Assembly (NCBI GenBank): GCA_029228645.1
Contig: JAPTHR010000004.1
Span: forward strand, 248,001-312,000
Direction of reading: 5' to 3'
Source of the DNA: Gammaproteobacteria bacterium Milos-ODIII6
GTDB taxonomy: Bacteria; Pseudomonadota; Gammaproteobacteria; Chromatiales; Chromatiaceae
Length of the DNA stretch: 64,000 bases
Part shown: positions 1 to 9,736 of the stretch, one piece after another
How the letters are laid out: every line of letters begins with the position of its first letter
How positions within the stretch are numbered: position 1 is the first letter of the stretch
Translations under genes and position numbers: made by a program
Notes under the pieces: generated by a model
The model's input: only the letters and a program-made list of their open reading frames with translations
Database searches by the model: none
Told to the model about the DNA's origin: nothing

Positions 1-1689
1 GGTCGATCCGTCCGCCTGGCGGAAGGCGTCGAATATGTGCGCCTGTTTCTCGCGGGGAATGCCGATCCCGGTATCGCTGACCGAAATCTCAAGGGCGAAC
101 GGCGCTTTCGCCGTCCGCACCGCCAGGCGCACCTCGCCTGCGGTGGTGAACTTGAGCGCATTGGCCAGGAAATTCTTGAGAATCTGGCGAATCATCCCCG
201 GATCGCTGCGCACGACAGCCGATGCCGAATCGCCCCAGTCGAGCTTCAGCCGCAGCGCCTTCTGGTCGAACTGCGCCTGCATCAGTTCGCGCAGATCCTC
301 GAGCAATGGCCGCAGCTGGATCCTCTCCGGGTGGACTTCAAAACGGCCGGCCTCGATCTTCGACAGGTCCAGGATATTGTCGATCAGGGCCCGCAGATCA
401 TTGCCCGCTTTGTGGATCACCCCGGCCTGCTCGCGCTGCTCGTCGGCAAGGCCGCTCTCGGGCGCCTTGAGTATTTTGGACAGCAACAGGATCGAGTTCA
501 GCGGCGTGCGCAATTCATGACTGACATTGGCCAGAAACTCCGACTTGTAGCGGTTGCTGTCCTCGAGCTCGCGCGTGTGTTCGAGCAGGCTGCGCGCCTG
601 GACCGCATGCCGCGCCGACAGGCTGGTGAGGTCCGCGGACAACTGCTGGAGTTCCTGGGTGTCCGACCAGTTGAATTCAACCGCGCGATTGGACTCCAGG
701 GTTTCATGAATGCCCTCGATCAACTCGGTGCTGATCTCCTCCACCCGCTTGGCGAGCATGCGCGCGGCAATCAACAGCAACAGGATGAGCCCGAACACGA
801 TCGCCAGAACCCGGTGGACCAGCTCGGTGCGCAATTCGACCAGCTGGGAAGTGTCCGCTTGTCGACCGACCCACAGGGGAGCCCCGGATTCAGTAACGAA
901 CATCGGCACCCAGATCACGCGCTGGTCGCCGCGTTCCCACAGCGCAGGCTTGCGCTTGCCGAACAGTGTTTCCAGACCGGGGTAGCGTTGGAAGGCATTG
1001 CCTGCCTGCTTCTCCGTCGCCGACTGGTACAGGTAGCTCCCGTCGTGCATGACCCAGCGGGTGCGGGTGTCGCTTTTGACCAGGTTGCTGATATCCAGGG
1101 AAATCACCACCGCCCCCCAGTAGGTGCCCTCGACCCGTATCGGCGCCATCATCTGCAGGGTCAACAGGGGCGCCGCACCCACCCCGTCACCCACTCGCAC
1201 CGGGGTATAGGCAACATCCTTCAGCTGCCCGCTGCGGATGACCTGCAACTGCTTGTTCGGCAGCCCGGAGAGTGGCGCCGGCGGCGCATACCAGACCCCG
1301 CTGACGGTACTGCGCAGCAACCAGAAATGCTCTTCTGCATCCCGGTCGAGGAAGCGAATCTCGAAGATGTCGCTCTCGTCGCCAAGAATCCGGTTGACCC
1401 ACTCGGTGTAACGGACGCGCTCCAGGTCGACACGCGCCTGCACGGCCTTACTGTCCGGTGCGAACAGGGAAGGCTCAGGGAGGCGCGCCAGCAGGCGCAC
1501 ATTGGCGTCGCGGCTGGCCAGGTGCTGGTCCAGGTCACGAAAGTCCTGACGCAGGTCGTGCAGGTAGGTCTGGCGGGAATAATCGTCCACGCGGTCCAGC
1601 ACCAGCGGCAGGTTGATGACCACCGCCATCAACAAAGGCACCAGGGCGAAGAGGGACAGGAACAGCAGAATGCGGGTGCGTAATGACAT
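1..1689 (-). CDS. Membrane sensor histidine kinase, 3' part beyond the window
   Basis: The open frame starts at the ATG at 1689 and runs off the left edge after 563 codons. A transmembrane helix lies at about residues 6-28. It is followed by a periplasmic region of about 260 residues, probably a Cache-type sensor, and a second helix rich in Ile and Leu. The cytoplasmic kinase core is canonical: a HisKA H-box SHELRTPLNS with the phospho-acceptor His, an N-box NALKF, a G1 box DTGIGIP and an F-box DAFRQADGST at the edge. These are the motifs of an active autokinase. Receiver or Hpt domains could follow beyond the window, since such kinases are often hybrids. It is divergent from truC with about 50 bp between them, and no response regulator lies on this side. 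The ligand is unknown. Confidence 0.9.
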   Translation of the reverse strand, partial: MSLRTRILLFLSLFALVPLLMAVVINLPLVLDRVDDYSRQTYLHDLRQDFRDLDQHLASRDANVRLLARLPEPSLFAPDSKAVQARVDLERVRYTEWVNRILGDESDIFEIRFLDRDAEEHFWLLRSTVSGVWYAPPAPLSGLPNKQLQVIRSGQLKDVAYTPVRVGDGVGAAPLLTLQMMAPIRVEGTYWGAVVISLDISNLVKSDTRTRWVMHDGSYLYQSATEKQAGNAFQRYPGLETLFGKRKPALWERGDQRVIWVPMFVTESGAPLWVGRQADTSQLVELRTELVHRVLAIVFGLILLLLIAARMLAKRVEEISTELIEGIHETLESNRAVEFNWSDTQELQQLSADLTSLSARHAVQARSLLEHTRELEDSNRYKSEFLANVSHELRTPLNSILLLSKILKAPESGLADEQREQAGVIHKAGNDLRALIDNILDLSKIEAGRFEVHPERIQLRPLLEDLRELMQAQFDQKALRLKLDWGDSASAVVRSDPGMIRQILKNFLANALKFTTAGEVRLAVRTAKAPFALEISVSDTGIGIPREKQAHIFDAFRQADGST

Positions 1690-1739
1690 GAGATCAACAT
1701 TAACGCGAAAATGACCCGTTACAAACCATCCTGCACGGC

Positions 1740-2435
1740 ATGCAACTCCCCATCCTCTATCAAGACGAACGGCTGGTCGCGATCCACAAGCCATCCGGGC
1801 TGCTGGTCCACCGAAGCCCGATATCACAGGACCGGGTGTTCGTCCTGCAGACCCTGCGCGACCAGCTGGGGCAGCGGGTCTACCCCGTTCATCGGCTCGA
1901 TCGGGCAACCTCGGGCGTGCTTCTGTTCGGCCTCGATAGTGTCAGCGCGCGCGCAATGGCGGCCCAGTTCGAGTCACACAAGGTGTCGAAAAGCTACCGG
2001 GGTCTGGCGCGCGGCTGGGTGGATAAAAACGGGCTCATCGATCATGCCCTGCAGGACGAGGAGGGGACTCGCGGCCTGCAGCCCGCCCAGACCCGCTATC
2101 GCCGCCTGCAACAGGTCGAGTTGCCGCACGCGGTGGATCGCTACCCCAGCGCGCGCTACTCGCTGGTCGAGATCGAGCCCCTGACCGGCCGGCGCCAGCA
2201 GATCCGCAAGCACTTCAAACACATCTCGCACCACCTGATTGGCGACACCACGCACGGCAACGGGCGCCACAACCGCTTCTTCCGCGACCACTTTGGCATT
2301 CACCGCCTGATGCTGACCGCGCAACGGCTGGACTTCGACCATCCCGTCAGTGGCGAGCGGCTCGAACTGGAGGCGCTGCCGGAGCCGGAATGGCTGCGCC
2401 TGTTCTCGGCCTTCGGCTGGGAAGCGTCAGAGTGA
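1740..2435 (+). CDS. truC: tRNA pseudouridine(65) synthase TruC
   Basis: A 231-residue RluA-family enzyme that isomerises U65 in the tRNA T-stem region to pseudouridine. The catalytic motif HRLDRATSG carries the active-site Asp at about residue 54. The start ILYQDERLVAIHKPSG, the GRRQQIRKH stretch and the IGDTTHG segment match the TruC subgroup closely; E. coli TruC has ILYQDEWLVAVNKPSG. There is no S4 domain, as expected for TruC. The 3' end overlaps bcp on the other strand by 9 bp. Confidence 0.9.
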   Translation: MQLPILYQDERLVAIHKPSGLLVHRSPISQDRVFVLQTLRDQLGQRVYPVHRLDRATSGVLLFGLDSVSARAMAAQFESHKVSKSYRGLARGWVDKNGLIDHALQDEEGTRGLQPAQTRYRRLQQVELPHAVDRYPSARYSLVEIEPLTGRRQQIRKHFKHISHHLIGDTTHGNGRHNRFFRDHFGIHRLMLTAQRLDFDHPVSGERLELEALPEPEWLRLFSAFGWEASE

Positions 2436-2888
2436 GCGCACCACCTCGAGAATCCGGTCGGCGTGCCCTTTCGGGGTTACACCGTACTCGGCGTGGCGGA
2501 TAACGCCCCCGCCATCGATGACAAAGGTGGAACGCACGATACCGAGGCGCTTCTCGCCGTTCTTCTCCTTTTCCTGCCATACCCCGTAGGCCTCGCACAG
2601 CTGGCCGTCGACATCCGCAAGCAGGGTGACGTCCAGCCCGTACTTGTCGCGGAAGCGACCGTGGCTCGCGCAGTTGTCGCGACTGACGCCGATCAGGCCG
2701 GTGTTGGCTGCCTGGAAGTCATTCATCAGATCGGTGAACTCCTGCGCCTCCAGGGTACAGCCGGGCGTGTCGTCCTTGGGATAGAAATAGATGACGTAGC
2801 TCTGCCCGCTCAGATCCGCGGAACGGACCATGTTCATGTCCGCGTCGGGCAATTCGAATTCCGGGGCCGTGTCTCCCGCTTTCAACAT
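2427..2888 (-). CDS. bcp: Thioredoxin-dependent peroxiredoxin, Bcp/PrxQ type
   Basis: A 153-residue peroxiredoxin that reduces hydrogen peroxide and organic hydroperoxides in the cytosol. The peroxidatic Cys is at about residue 44 in DDTPGCTLEAQEF. The resolving Cys that E. coli Bcp has five residues later is not present here (Gln at that place). Other Cys residues occur in DNCASHG and QLCEAYG, so resolution may use another Cys or a one-Cys mechanism. The frame is open further upstream, but the start was placed at the ATG at 2888 because GAGGAGA lies just before it and the family begins MLKAGD. Confidence 0.92.
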   Translation of the reverse strand: MLKAGDTAPEFELPDADMNMVRSADLSGQSYVIYFYPKDDTPGCTLEAQEFTDLMNDFQAANTGLIGVSRDNCASHGRFRDKYGLDVTLLADVDGQLCEAYGVWQEKEKNGEKRLGIVRSTFVIDGGGVIRHAEYGVTPKGHADRILEVVRSL

Positions 2889-3001
2889 GTCATTCTCCTC
2901 ACTCTGGTGCAGACAGATTCGACTGCGGGTAACAGGGACCGACTTCGGACAGACCGGCCGCGCGTTTTTCCGGCTGAATGTAGGTTGAGCGGAGGCTCTG
3001 G

Positions 3002-5065
3002 TCAACCACCGGCGGCCGGCCCCAACAGCTCGCGGAGGTGGTCGCGCAATCTCCTCTCGGCGGCGCGGTCCGCGATATGGCCGGGCCTGGCTTGCAATAC
3101 CGTGCGCAAAAGCTCGGGCGATATGTCCTTCGGATCGTCCTGGGCGCGATCCAGCAACCAGCGCCACACGGATGGAAAGGCATCGGCAAAGCCGCGCTGC
3201 CCGAAGGCAAAGGCATTCACATTGGCCTGGTCACGCCCATCGGGTCGCAATTCTTGCGGGACTGGCCCCGGCAACAGTGCGCGCAGCAGCGCCAGGGGTA
3301 ATGCGGACAGTTCCCGCTGCAGACGCCAGGGGAGATCGCGCCGGAAAGCGGCATGCACGCTGTCCACCAGGCACCTGCCAGCCGAATCCAGCCCCTTGAG
3401 CAACTGCGCGGCATGCGCACCGCTGGCCGGATCGACGCGATACCCGAGTCGCGCGAGCCGAAACCCGGCGCCTTGCCAGAATGAAAGCAGCCCGGCGTCT
3501 GCGCCAAATGAGGTGCCGATGAGGCCGTAACCCTGCTCACGCGCCCAGGATTCCGCCTCGGCCAGCAGCGCCGAACCAATACCGCGACGACGCACTGTCG
3601 CCTGCACCGCGATCCGCATCACGCGCAAGGCGCGCTGCCGCGGCGCCTCGCAGCATCCCGCGTGCTGCGCCAGGGACTGCAACAGGAGATGCCCGCGGGG
3701 GCGACGCTCGCCCTGGCAGACCCGGGCCGCCAATTCGGCGTCGAAGCCCCCTTCGCTGGCGAGGAGTGCGACACCCAGGACGGCACCGCTACTGCGTGCC
3801 AGCAGCAGGCGCTGGCGCGGGGCATCCAGCAACTGCTGCAGGTCGGCGGGGCGGGTCTGATAATGCGCCGCCACCAACAGTCCGAAAACCTGCTTGAGCA
3901 GCCTCTCGTCGCGCGCAAGTTGATCCTGTTCCAGCCATTCCAGCACTGGCTCGCCGCCATCCGCTGGCTCGGGCTCCGCGTCCAGGAGCAGGGCGTCATT
4001 GAGCCTGACCTCGAGTGGATCGCCGATGCCCCAGCGCACCGGCTGCTTCAACTCGAGCTGGCGGACGCCAGGCATCGCTTGCGCGACGAGCTCGCGGAAA
4101 CGCAGCAGGAAGCCCCGCCCACTGCCCTCGTAGCCATGCACCGTGGTGCTGAAAACAATCCGCTTGTGCCTCTCCAGCAGGCGCTGCAGGGCATCCAGGC
4201 CGAGCGCCGCCGCCTCGTCGACCACCAGCAGGTCACAATCCTGTGGGTCCTCCAGCTGCGCCGAGGGCTCCCGCAGGAGCAGCCTTCCATCGCCCCAGCT
4301 GAAACCCTGTTCATCGCGTCGACCCGCGGGCAATTCGCGCTGTACTTGATCGAACAGGGCCAGCACCGACCACGCCGAAGGGGCACACAGCAGGACCCGC
4401 TTGCCCAGCGACAGCAGCCCCGCCACGCCCGCGCCGAGCGCCGTGCTCTTGCCGCGACCGCGGTCTGCGGTCAGCAGCAGGGGACGACGCGCGTGCCCCA
4501 GGGCAACGCGCTCAACCGCCGCAACCACCTCCCGCTGCCCCGCGTTCAGCTGCCATGTCCGGCCCCCCTGCTGGACCGGCAAGGGCAGCGGCTCCCGGCC
4601 GGCCGGGTCCAGGCTGAGGAATTCCGGATGCGCCGCGAACCGTTCGATGAAGCGCCCGAAGAAGCGGCGCCCCACGGCGTTCGCGCCCAGCGGCCAAGGC
4701 GCGAGACGCTCCAAAGCCGGGTCGTCCAACGCCGGCCAGTCAGCCTCCGGCAACAGCAGATAGAGCACGCCACCAGCGCGCAGGATGCCGACCCAGGCGG
4801 CGAAGGCATCCGGATGAAAACCCCGGTGGGCATCGTAAATGAGCGCAGCGCGCTCGCTGCCGAGATGCTCGCGGAAGCGCTTCGGTGATACGCACGGCAT
4901 GCCGTCACATGCCCCATCCCCGATCCACAGCAGACCAACGCCATCCTGCTCCGGGAGTGCCGCCAGGATCCTTTCCCGGGCCCACGCGGGCGGACCCGAG
5001 AGAATCACCACTCGACGGAAACGTGCGTCCGCTTGGGCAGGTTCAGACAAACAGGGTCGCTCCAT
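3002..5065 (-). CDS. tmcA: tRNA(Met) cytidine acetyltransferase TmcA
   Basis: TmcA makes N4-acetylcytidine at the wobble base of elongator tRNA-Met, using acetyl-CoA and ATP or GTP. The 687 residues match the family length. In order there is an N-terminal DUF1726-like domain (about 20-150), a RecA-like helicase module with Walker A ADRGRGKST (about 200) and a DEAAALG box with VHGYEGSGRGF (about 285-330), and a GNAT acetyltransferase domain with RVMRIAVQATVRRRGIGSA (about 480). The tRNA-binding tail follows. It is preceded by gpmI on the same strand, 70 bp away. Confidence 0.93.
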   Translation of the reverse strand: MERPCLSEPAQADARFRRVVILSGPPAWARERILAALPEQDGVGLLWIGDGACDGMPCVSPKRFREHLGSERAALIYDAHRGFHPDAFAAWVGILRAGGVLYLLLPEADWPALDDPALERLAPWPLGANAVGRRFFGRFIERFAAHPEFLSLDPAGREPLPLPVQQGGRTWQLNAGQREVVAAVERVALGHARRPLLLTADRGRGKSTALGAGVAGLLSLGKRVLLCAPSAWSVLALFDQVQRELPAGRRDEQGFSWGDGRLLLREPSAQLEDPQDCDLLVVDEAAALGLDALQRLLERHKRIVFSTTVHGYEGSGRGFLLRFRELVAQAMPGVRQLELKQPVRWGIGDPLEVRLNDALLLDAEPEPADGGEPVLEWLEQDQLARDERLLKQVFGLLVAAHYQTRPADLQQLLDAPRQRLLLARSSGAVLGVALLASEGGFDAELAARVCQGERRPRGHLLLQSLAQHAGCCEAPRQRALRVMRIAVQATVRRRGIGSALLAEAESWAREQGYGLIGTSFGADAGLLSFWQGAGFRLARLGYRVDPASGAHAAQLLKGLDSAGRCLVDSVHAAFRRDLPWRLQRELSALPLALLRALLPGPVPQELRPDGRDQANVNAFAFGQRGFADAFPSVWRWLLDRAQDDPKDISPELLRTVLQARPGHIADRAAERRLRDHLRELLGPAAGG

Positions 5066-5135
5066 CTCGGCAGAATGGAGGCATGAGAGTGCGACAAGCC
5101 CCTGGCGAAAACAAGGGCCGGCCGGAAGCGCTGAC

Positions 5136-6728
5136 TCAGGCGGCGCCCTGCAGTTGGCGCGGCCTGTCGCGCTCGCTCGGGCGGCTGCCGGGCAGCTCGC
5201 GCAACAACAGCGAGGACGCGGTCATGTCGGAAGGCACCGGCAGGCCCATCAGCTGCAGCACGGTCGGGGCGACATTCGACAGCCCGCCTTCACTCGAGAG
5301 CTGCCAGTTGGCCCCGTCGACGATCAGACAGGGAACCGGGTATGTGGTGTGCTGGGTATGCGGGGCACCGGTGTAGGGATCGATCATTTCTTCGCAATTG
5401 CCGTGGTCGGCGGTCAGCACCACCGAGTAGCCGGCGGTTTCGGCGGCCTTGAGGACCCGGCCTGCCTCGCGATCAAGCGTCTCCACCGCGGCAAGCACGG
5501 CATGCCGCTTGGCGGTGTGGCCGACCATGTCACCGTTGGCGAAGTTCACCACGATAAACCCGTACCGGCGGGATTCGATCGCTTCGGTCACGGCATCCGC
5601 AACCGCCCCGGCATTCATCTCAGGCTGGAGGTCGTAGGTGGCCACCTTGGGCGATGGAATCAGCATCTGATTCTCGCCACTGTAGGGCGTGGTCCGCCCG
5701 CCATTGAAGAAGTAGGTCACGTGAGCGTACTTTTCGGTCTCGGCGCAGTGAAACTGCGCCAGGCCGGCGGCGCTGACGATCTCGCCGAGGGTGGTCTCGG
5801 GATGCTCAGGCTCGAAAGCGAAGGGCAGATCGAGGTTGCGGTCATAAGGCATCATGCAGGTGACCTCCGGCAACGGCGCCGCACCGCGATCGAACCCCTG
5901 GAAACCGGCATCGGCCAAGGCCGCCACCAGCTGGCGCGGACGGTCCTTGCGGAAGTTGAAAAAGATCACCTCGTCGCCCGCACGCACCGAATCGAAGGTG
6001 GAGGTCCTGACCGGACGGATGAACTCGTCGCTGTCACCCGCCGCATAGGCACCGCGTATCGCGGTCTCCGCGGAGTAGGCCTGCTCGCCCTTGCCGAGCA
6101 TCAGCAGGCGCCACGCCAGCTCGGTGCGCTCCCAGCGCTTGTCCCTGTCCATCGCGTAGTAGCGACCCATCACCGAACCGATCGACCCGCCGGATTCGTG
6201 CAACAGCGGCTCGATCGCCTGCTGGTAGTGCAGCGCAGATTGTGGAGGCGTGTCGCGCCCGTCCGTAATCATGTGCAGCTGTGGTCGCGCACCCTGTGCG
6301 CGACTCATCTGCACCAGCGCCTTGAGGTGCCCCAGGTCACTGTGCACCCCACCGTCCGACACCAGTCCCAACAGGTGCAGGGGACGTCCCGCGCTCGCCG
6401 CGCGCTGCATTGCCGAGAGCAGCGCCGGCACACGCTTGAAATCGCCGCTCGCGATCGCGTCACTGATCCGCACGCTGTCCTGGCGGATCACGCTTCCGGC
6501 GCCGAGCGTCAGGTGCCCGACCTCGGAGTTACCCATCTGCCCGTCGGGCAGACCCACCGCGTGCCCGGAGGCAGCCAGGGTGGTATGCGGGTAGCGGCTG
6601 AAGTAGTCGTCCAGGTTGGGGGTGTTGGCTTCGGCCACCCCGTTGTTCGACTTGCTCGCATTGACTCCAAATCCATCCAGGATCAACAGGACCGTGGGGC
6701 GGCGCGGGACCTGCGCAACAATACTCAT
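5136..6728 (-). CDS. gpmI: 2,3-bisphosphoglycerate-independent phosphoglycerate mutase
   Basis: A 530-residue cofactor-independent mutase that interconverts 3- and 2-phosphoglycerate in glycolysis and gluconeogenesis. It belongs to the alkaline phosphatase superfamily. Metal-binding LLILDGFG is near residue 15, and the phosphorylated Ser is at residue 68 in QMGNSEVGH. The phosphotransferase and phosphatase domains contain the expected ITDGRDTPP, NFRKDRPRQL, NFANGDMVGHT and LTADHGNCEEM motifs. Length is slightly above the usual 510-515. It probably has its own promoter in the 230 bp gap after the TPR gene. Confidence 0.96.
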   Translation of the reverse strand: MSIVAQVPRRPTVLLILDGFGVNASKSNNGVAEANTPNLDDYFSRYPHTTLAASGHAVGLPDGQMGNSEVGHLTLGAGSVIRQDSVRISDAIASGDFKRVPALLSAMQRAASAGRPLHLLGLVSDGGVHSDLGHLKALVQMSRAQGARPQLHMITDGRDTPPQSALHYQQAIEPLLHESGGSIGSVMGRYYAMDRDKRWERTELAWRLLMLGKGEQAYSAETAIRGAYAAGDSDEFIRPVRTSTFDSVRAGDEVIFFNFRKDRPRQLVAALADAGFQGFDRGAAPLPEVTCMMPYDRNLDLPFAFEPEHPETTLGEIVSAAGLAQFHCAETEKYAHVTYFFNGGRTTPYSGENQMLIPSPKVATYDLQPEMNAGAVADAVTEAIESRRYGFIVVNFANGDMVGHTAKRHAVLAAVETLDREAGRVLKAAETAGYSVVLTADHGNCEEMIDPYTGAPHTQHTTYPVPCLIVDGANWQLSSEGGLSNVAPTVLQLMGLPVPSDMTASSLLLRELPGSRPSERDRPRQLQGAA

Positions 6729-6908
6729 GGCGGTAATACTTCCGGGTGTTAGCTATTGGGTTTTATTCAAGAATCGCGCCGACCCACGTCCAAGCGCGGG
6801 GAATGCGGCAAAACGCGCGGCAACAGTGGTTATCGGCGCACCTGCATGGACCGGGACGCCCCGCCTTGGGTCACATGACGCAGACCGGGGCGAGTAATTG
6901 CCCTAAAT

Positions 6909-6941
6909 CGGTGCGGCCGGCCGTCTTCCGCGGCCGCACCG
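6909..6941 (-). terminator. Strong hairpin after the TPR gene, probable terminator
   Basis: A perfect 11-bp stem (CGGTGCGGCCG with CGGCCGCACCG) with an 11-nt loop lies about 20 bp past the stop of the TPR gene. On the minus strand it is followed by ATTTAGG, a short T run, so the intrinsic terminator call is moderate. Confidence 0.5.
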
Positions 6942-6961
6942 ACCAGGCGCCATCAGCCACC

Positions 6962-9736
6962 TCATTCGAGACGCTGCAGCATCCGCTCGGCTTCACCCCG
7001 CTCGGGGAAATCACGACCCGACTTGAGCAGGCGGGCCAGGGTCTTGCGCGCGGCCGCCGAGCGGCCGTTTTTCTCCTGCGCCACCGCGAGGTGGTATTGA
7101 ATGGTCGGGATGTGCGGCCCGAACACGGCGGCGTCCTGGATCGCCTTGAACCCGGCTTTGGCATCGCCTTGCTGGAGTTCGATCCAGCCATAGGTGTCGA
7201 GCACCTCCGGCTGCTGCGGGGCCAACTCGTGCGCCTTGCGCGCGTAGGACAGGGCCCGCTGGTCACCGCGCTCGTGATACAGCCAGGCCAGGTTGTTCCA
7301 GGCGGCAAAGTTGTCCGGCCGTAGTTCGCGCACGCGCTCGTAATGCTGCATGGCCGCGGGGAACTGCTCTTTGTTCTGGAACTCGTTCGCCAGCACCATA
7401 TGGGCTTTAGCGTCATTGGGCTGGGTCTGGACCCAATCCTTGAGGATGCCAATGGCACCCTCGCCGTCACCCGAGGCCCGGCGTGTCTGGTAGGCCAGCA
7501 GGGCGCGCTGCGAAGAGGGACCCAGTTCCAGAGCCCGCGCATAGGCTGCCGCGGCGCCCGCGTAGTCCTTTGCCTTACGCTCGATATCCCCCAGGAGCTG
7601 CGGGCCGAGCGGGGACTCCGGGTGGGCGCTGATAACCTTCCCGGCGGTGGCACGGGCGCGCTCTGGCTTCCCCGACTCCAGTTCAATGGCCCCGATTCCC
7701 ACCATGCCGGCGAGGCTGTTGGCGTCCTGGGCCAAGGCCTGTTCAAAGGCACTGCGGGCCGCATTCAGGTCCTTGTCACGCAGATTGAGTTCCCCGAGCC
7801 GGATCCAGACCGCCGGGAGTTCGGGACGCAGCCGCGCGAGCTTCTCGTAGCTGCCAATGGCGTTCTTGAGTTCACCGTTACGCAACTGCACGTTGGCCAG
7901 GGTTTCGATCGCCACCGGACTATTCGGATGCGCGGTCACCAGGGAGCGGGCAATCGGAAGCGCCTTGAGCGGTTGGTTCTCCGAGAGGTAGTGCAGCGCC
8001 AGCATCACGCCCGGCTGGAGGGCCTCGGGGTCCTCCTCGTGCGCCTTCAGCACCCACTCGATCGCCTGTTCACGATTGCCCTGGCGTTCCTCGAGTTGAG
8101 CGAGTCCAAGGTAGGCCTGGGTGTGGTTCGCAGCAAGGGCGAGCACGTCCTCGTAGTGGCGACGCGCGGCATCGAAATCACCGTCCCTCAGCGCGAGACG
8201 CGCCAGGTTGATGTGTGCCGGACGGAATGAGGGGTCGACCTGCAACGCTTTCTGCAGTGCCTCGCGCGCCCTGCCGTTTTCCTTTTTGCCCAGCAGTGCC
8301 GCCGCCATGACGTTGTAAGCGAGCGGGTTATCCGGCCGCTTTGCGATCATCTCCTCGGCTACCGCAATGGCCTTGTCGTATTCCTGCTTGCGCAGGTGGA
8401 TCTGGACCAGCACCAGGTCGGCCTGCATCAAACCAGGCTCCATCTTGACGGCGCTCTCCAGATGCGACACCGCCCGATCGGTTTCACCCAGGGCCAGATG
8501 CCCCAAACCGATCTGCGACTGGACGCCCGCCATATCCGGCGCGAGCACGGCCGCCTGTTCCAGGTACTGCATGGCGCTGGAGGCATCCCCGGCCTCGAGG
8601 TGAGCCCCACCGAGCATGGCGAGAAACTGCGCATCGCCGACCGCCTGGTCTTTGGCGGCGGTGAGTACCTCGACGGCCTTCGCCGGGTCACCCTGCCTGA
8701 TCTTGATCATCGCGAGCAGCTTGCGTGCCGGCAGGTTGCCGGGGTTTGTCTTGATGAACTCTTCCAGGTGGCTGTTGGCGACCTCGACCTCATCCTTGAG
8801 ATAGCTGGCCACTCCGGCCAGCAAGCGGCCCTGGAGATAGTTCGGCGCCACGTTCAGAACGGGAGACAGCTTTTCCTGAACGGCATTGTAGTCCTTGCGA
8901 TGGAACGCGATTACGGCATCCAGATAGCGTCGATGCAGCATCCCGGGGGCGAAGGTATCAAGTCGCTTGAGGAGCTTTTCCGCCTCTTCCAGTTCCCGCT
9001 GTTCCACCTGCACGGTGGCAGCGCCAAGCAGGGCTTCGCGGCTGAATGCATCGGATGCGAGCGCTTCCCGATAGGTTTTCAGGGCCTCGTCCTGGCGCCC
9101 CTTCTGACGCAGCAAGTCGGCTTTGATCACCAGGGCCTCGGCATTGTCCGGCTCGAGTTGCAGGGCCCGCTCGACGTGCCGCGCGACCGCCTCGGTCTGT
9201 TTGTCCGTAATGGCGAGCATGGCGCGACCCAGTTCGAGTTCCGCGTTGTCCTTGACGAGGACCGCAGCCTGTTCCAGGGATTCCGCCGCGTCATCCGACT
9301 TGCCCTGCATGAGGTAGGCACGCGCGCGCAGCACCAGCAGTTCCGCACGCAGAGTGGGAGCATCGCCCTCCAGGGGTCGGATTTCTTCGAGAACGGCGCG
9401 GTAGTTCCGCTGCGCCAGGTAGGCTCTGGCGAGTGGAATCAGGACCCGATCCGGGGCTATACCCGCCTTGCGCGCGAAACGGAACTCCTTTTCGGCGGCA
9501 GCACCCTGCCCGGTCTCCAGGTAGATCTGACCGAGGAAAAGCCGCACATCGGCACTCTCCGGATCCTTCTGCAGGGCGTTCTTGGCGTCGATGATCGCTT
9601 TCTGAAAGTCTCCGGCCTCCAGGTAGCGTTGCGCGGACTGCAGGTGTTGCTCTGCCGTCACAGCGAGAACTGGGCCGACTGGCATAGCCAGCGCGGCCAG
9701 CAACAGGGTTAGACGGATCATCGGACTCATCTTCAT
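6962..9736 (-). CDS. Long secreted TPR-repeat protein, PEP-CTERM/PrsT type
   Basis: About 924 residues built almost wholly of tetratricopeptide repeats after a signal peptide (MIRLTLLLAALAMPVGPVLA). The first repeats (LQSAQRYLEAGDFQKAIID, KNALQKDPESADVRLFLG, YLETGQGAAAEKEF) closely resemble PrsT, the TPR protein of the exosortase XrtA / PEP-CTERM system. PrsT is normally a lipoprotein, but no lipobox Cys is visible here. TPR arrays scaffold protein complexes, and in PEP-CTERM bacteria the family is tied to exopolysaccharide loci. No exosortase, PEP-CTERM substrate or glycosyltransferase is in the window. The frame is open to 9856, but the ATG at 9736 was chosen because GGGAGAC precedes it and the signal peptide then starts correctly. 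Confidence 0.8.
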   Translation of the reverse strand: MKMSPMIRLTLLLAALAMPVGPVLAVTAEQHLQSAQRYLEAGDFQKAIIDAKNALQKDPESADVRLFLGQIYLETGQGAAAEKEFRFARKAGIAPDRVLIPLARAYLAQRNYRAVLEEIRPLEGDAPTLRAELLVLRARAYLMQGKSDDAAESLEQAAVLVKDNAELELGRAMLAITDKQTEAVARHVERALQLEPDNAEALVIKADLLRQKGRQDEALKTYREALASDAFSREALLGAATVQVEQRELEEAEKLLKRLDTFAPGMLHRRYLDAVIAFHRKDYNAVQEKLSPVLNVAPNYLQGRLLAGVASYLKDEVEVANSHLEEFIKTNPGNLPARKLLAMIKIRQGDPAKAVEVLTAAKDQAVGDAQFLAMLGGAHLEAGDASSAMQYLEQAAVLAPDMAGVQSQIGLGHLALGETDRAVSHLESAVKMEPGLMQADLVLVQIHLRKQEYDKAIAVAEEMIAKRPDNPLAYNVMAAALLGKKENGRAREALQKALQVDPSFRPAHINLARLALRDGDFDAARRHYEDVLALAANHTQAYLGLAQLEERQGNREQAIEWVLKAHEEDPEALQPGVMLALHYLSENQPLKALPIARSLVTAHPNSPVAIETLANVQLRNGELKNAIGSYEKLARLRPELPAVWIRLGELNLRDKDLNAARSAFEQALAQDANSLAGMVGIGAIELESGKPERARATAGKVISAHPESPLGPQLLGDIERKAKDYAGAAAAYARALELGPSSQRALLAYQTRRASGDGEGAIGILKDWVQTQPNDAKAHMVLANEFQNKEQFPAAMQHYERVRELRPDNFAAWNNLAWLYHERGDQRALSYARKAHELAPQQPEVLDTYGWIELQQGDAKAGFKAIQDAAVFGPHIPTIQYHLAVAQEKNGRSAAARKTLARLLKSGRDFPERGEAERMLQRLE

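Noticed and set aside
37-1683. A 548-codon open frame on the plus strand
   Set aside because: It lies opposite the histidine kinase, whose H, N, G1 and F boxes are clear. The plus-strand frame has Gln/Arg/His-rich filler typical of GC-rich antisense frames.
4839-6752. A 637-codon plus-strand frame over gpmI
   Set aside because: It is antisense to an unmistakable phosphoglycerate mutase.
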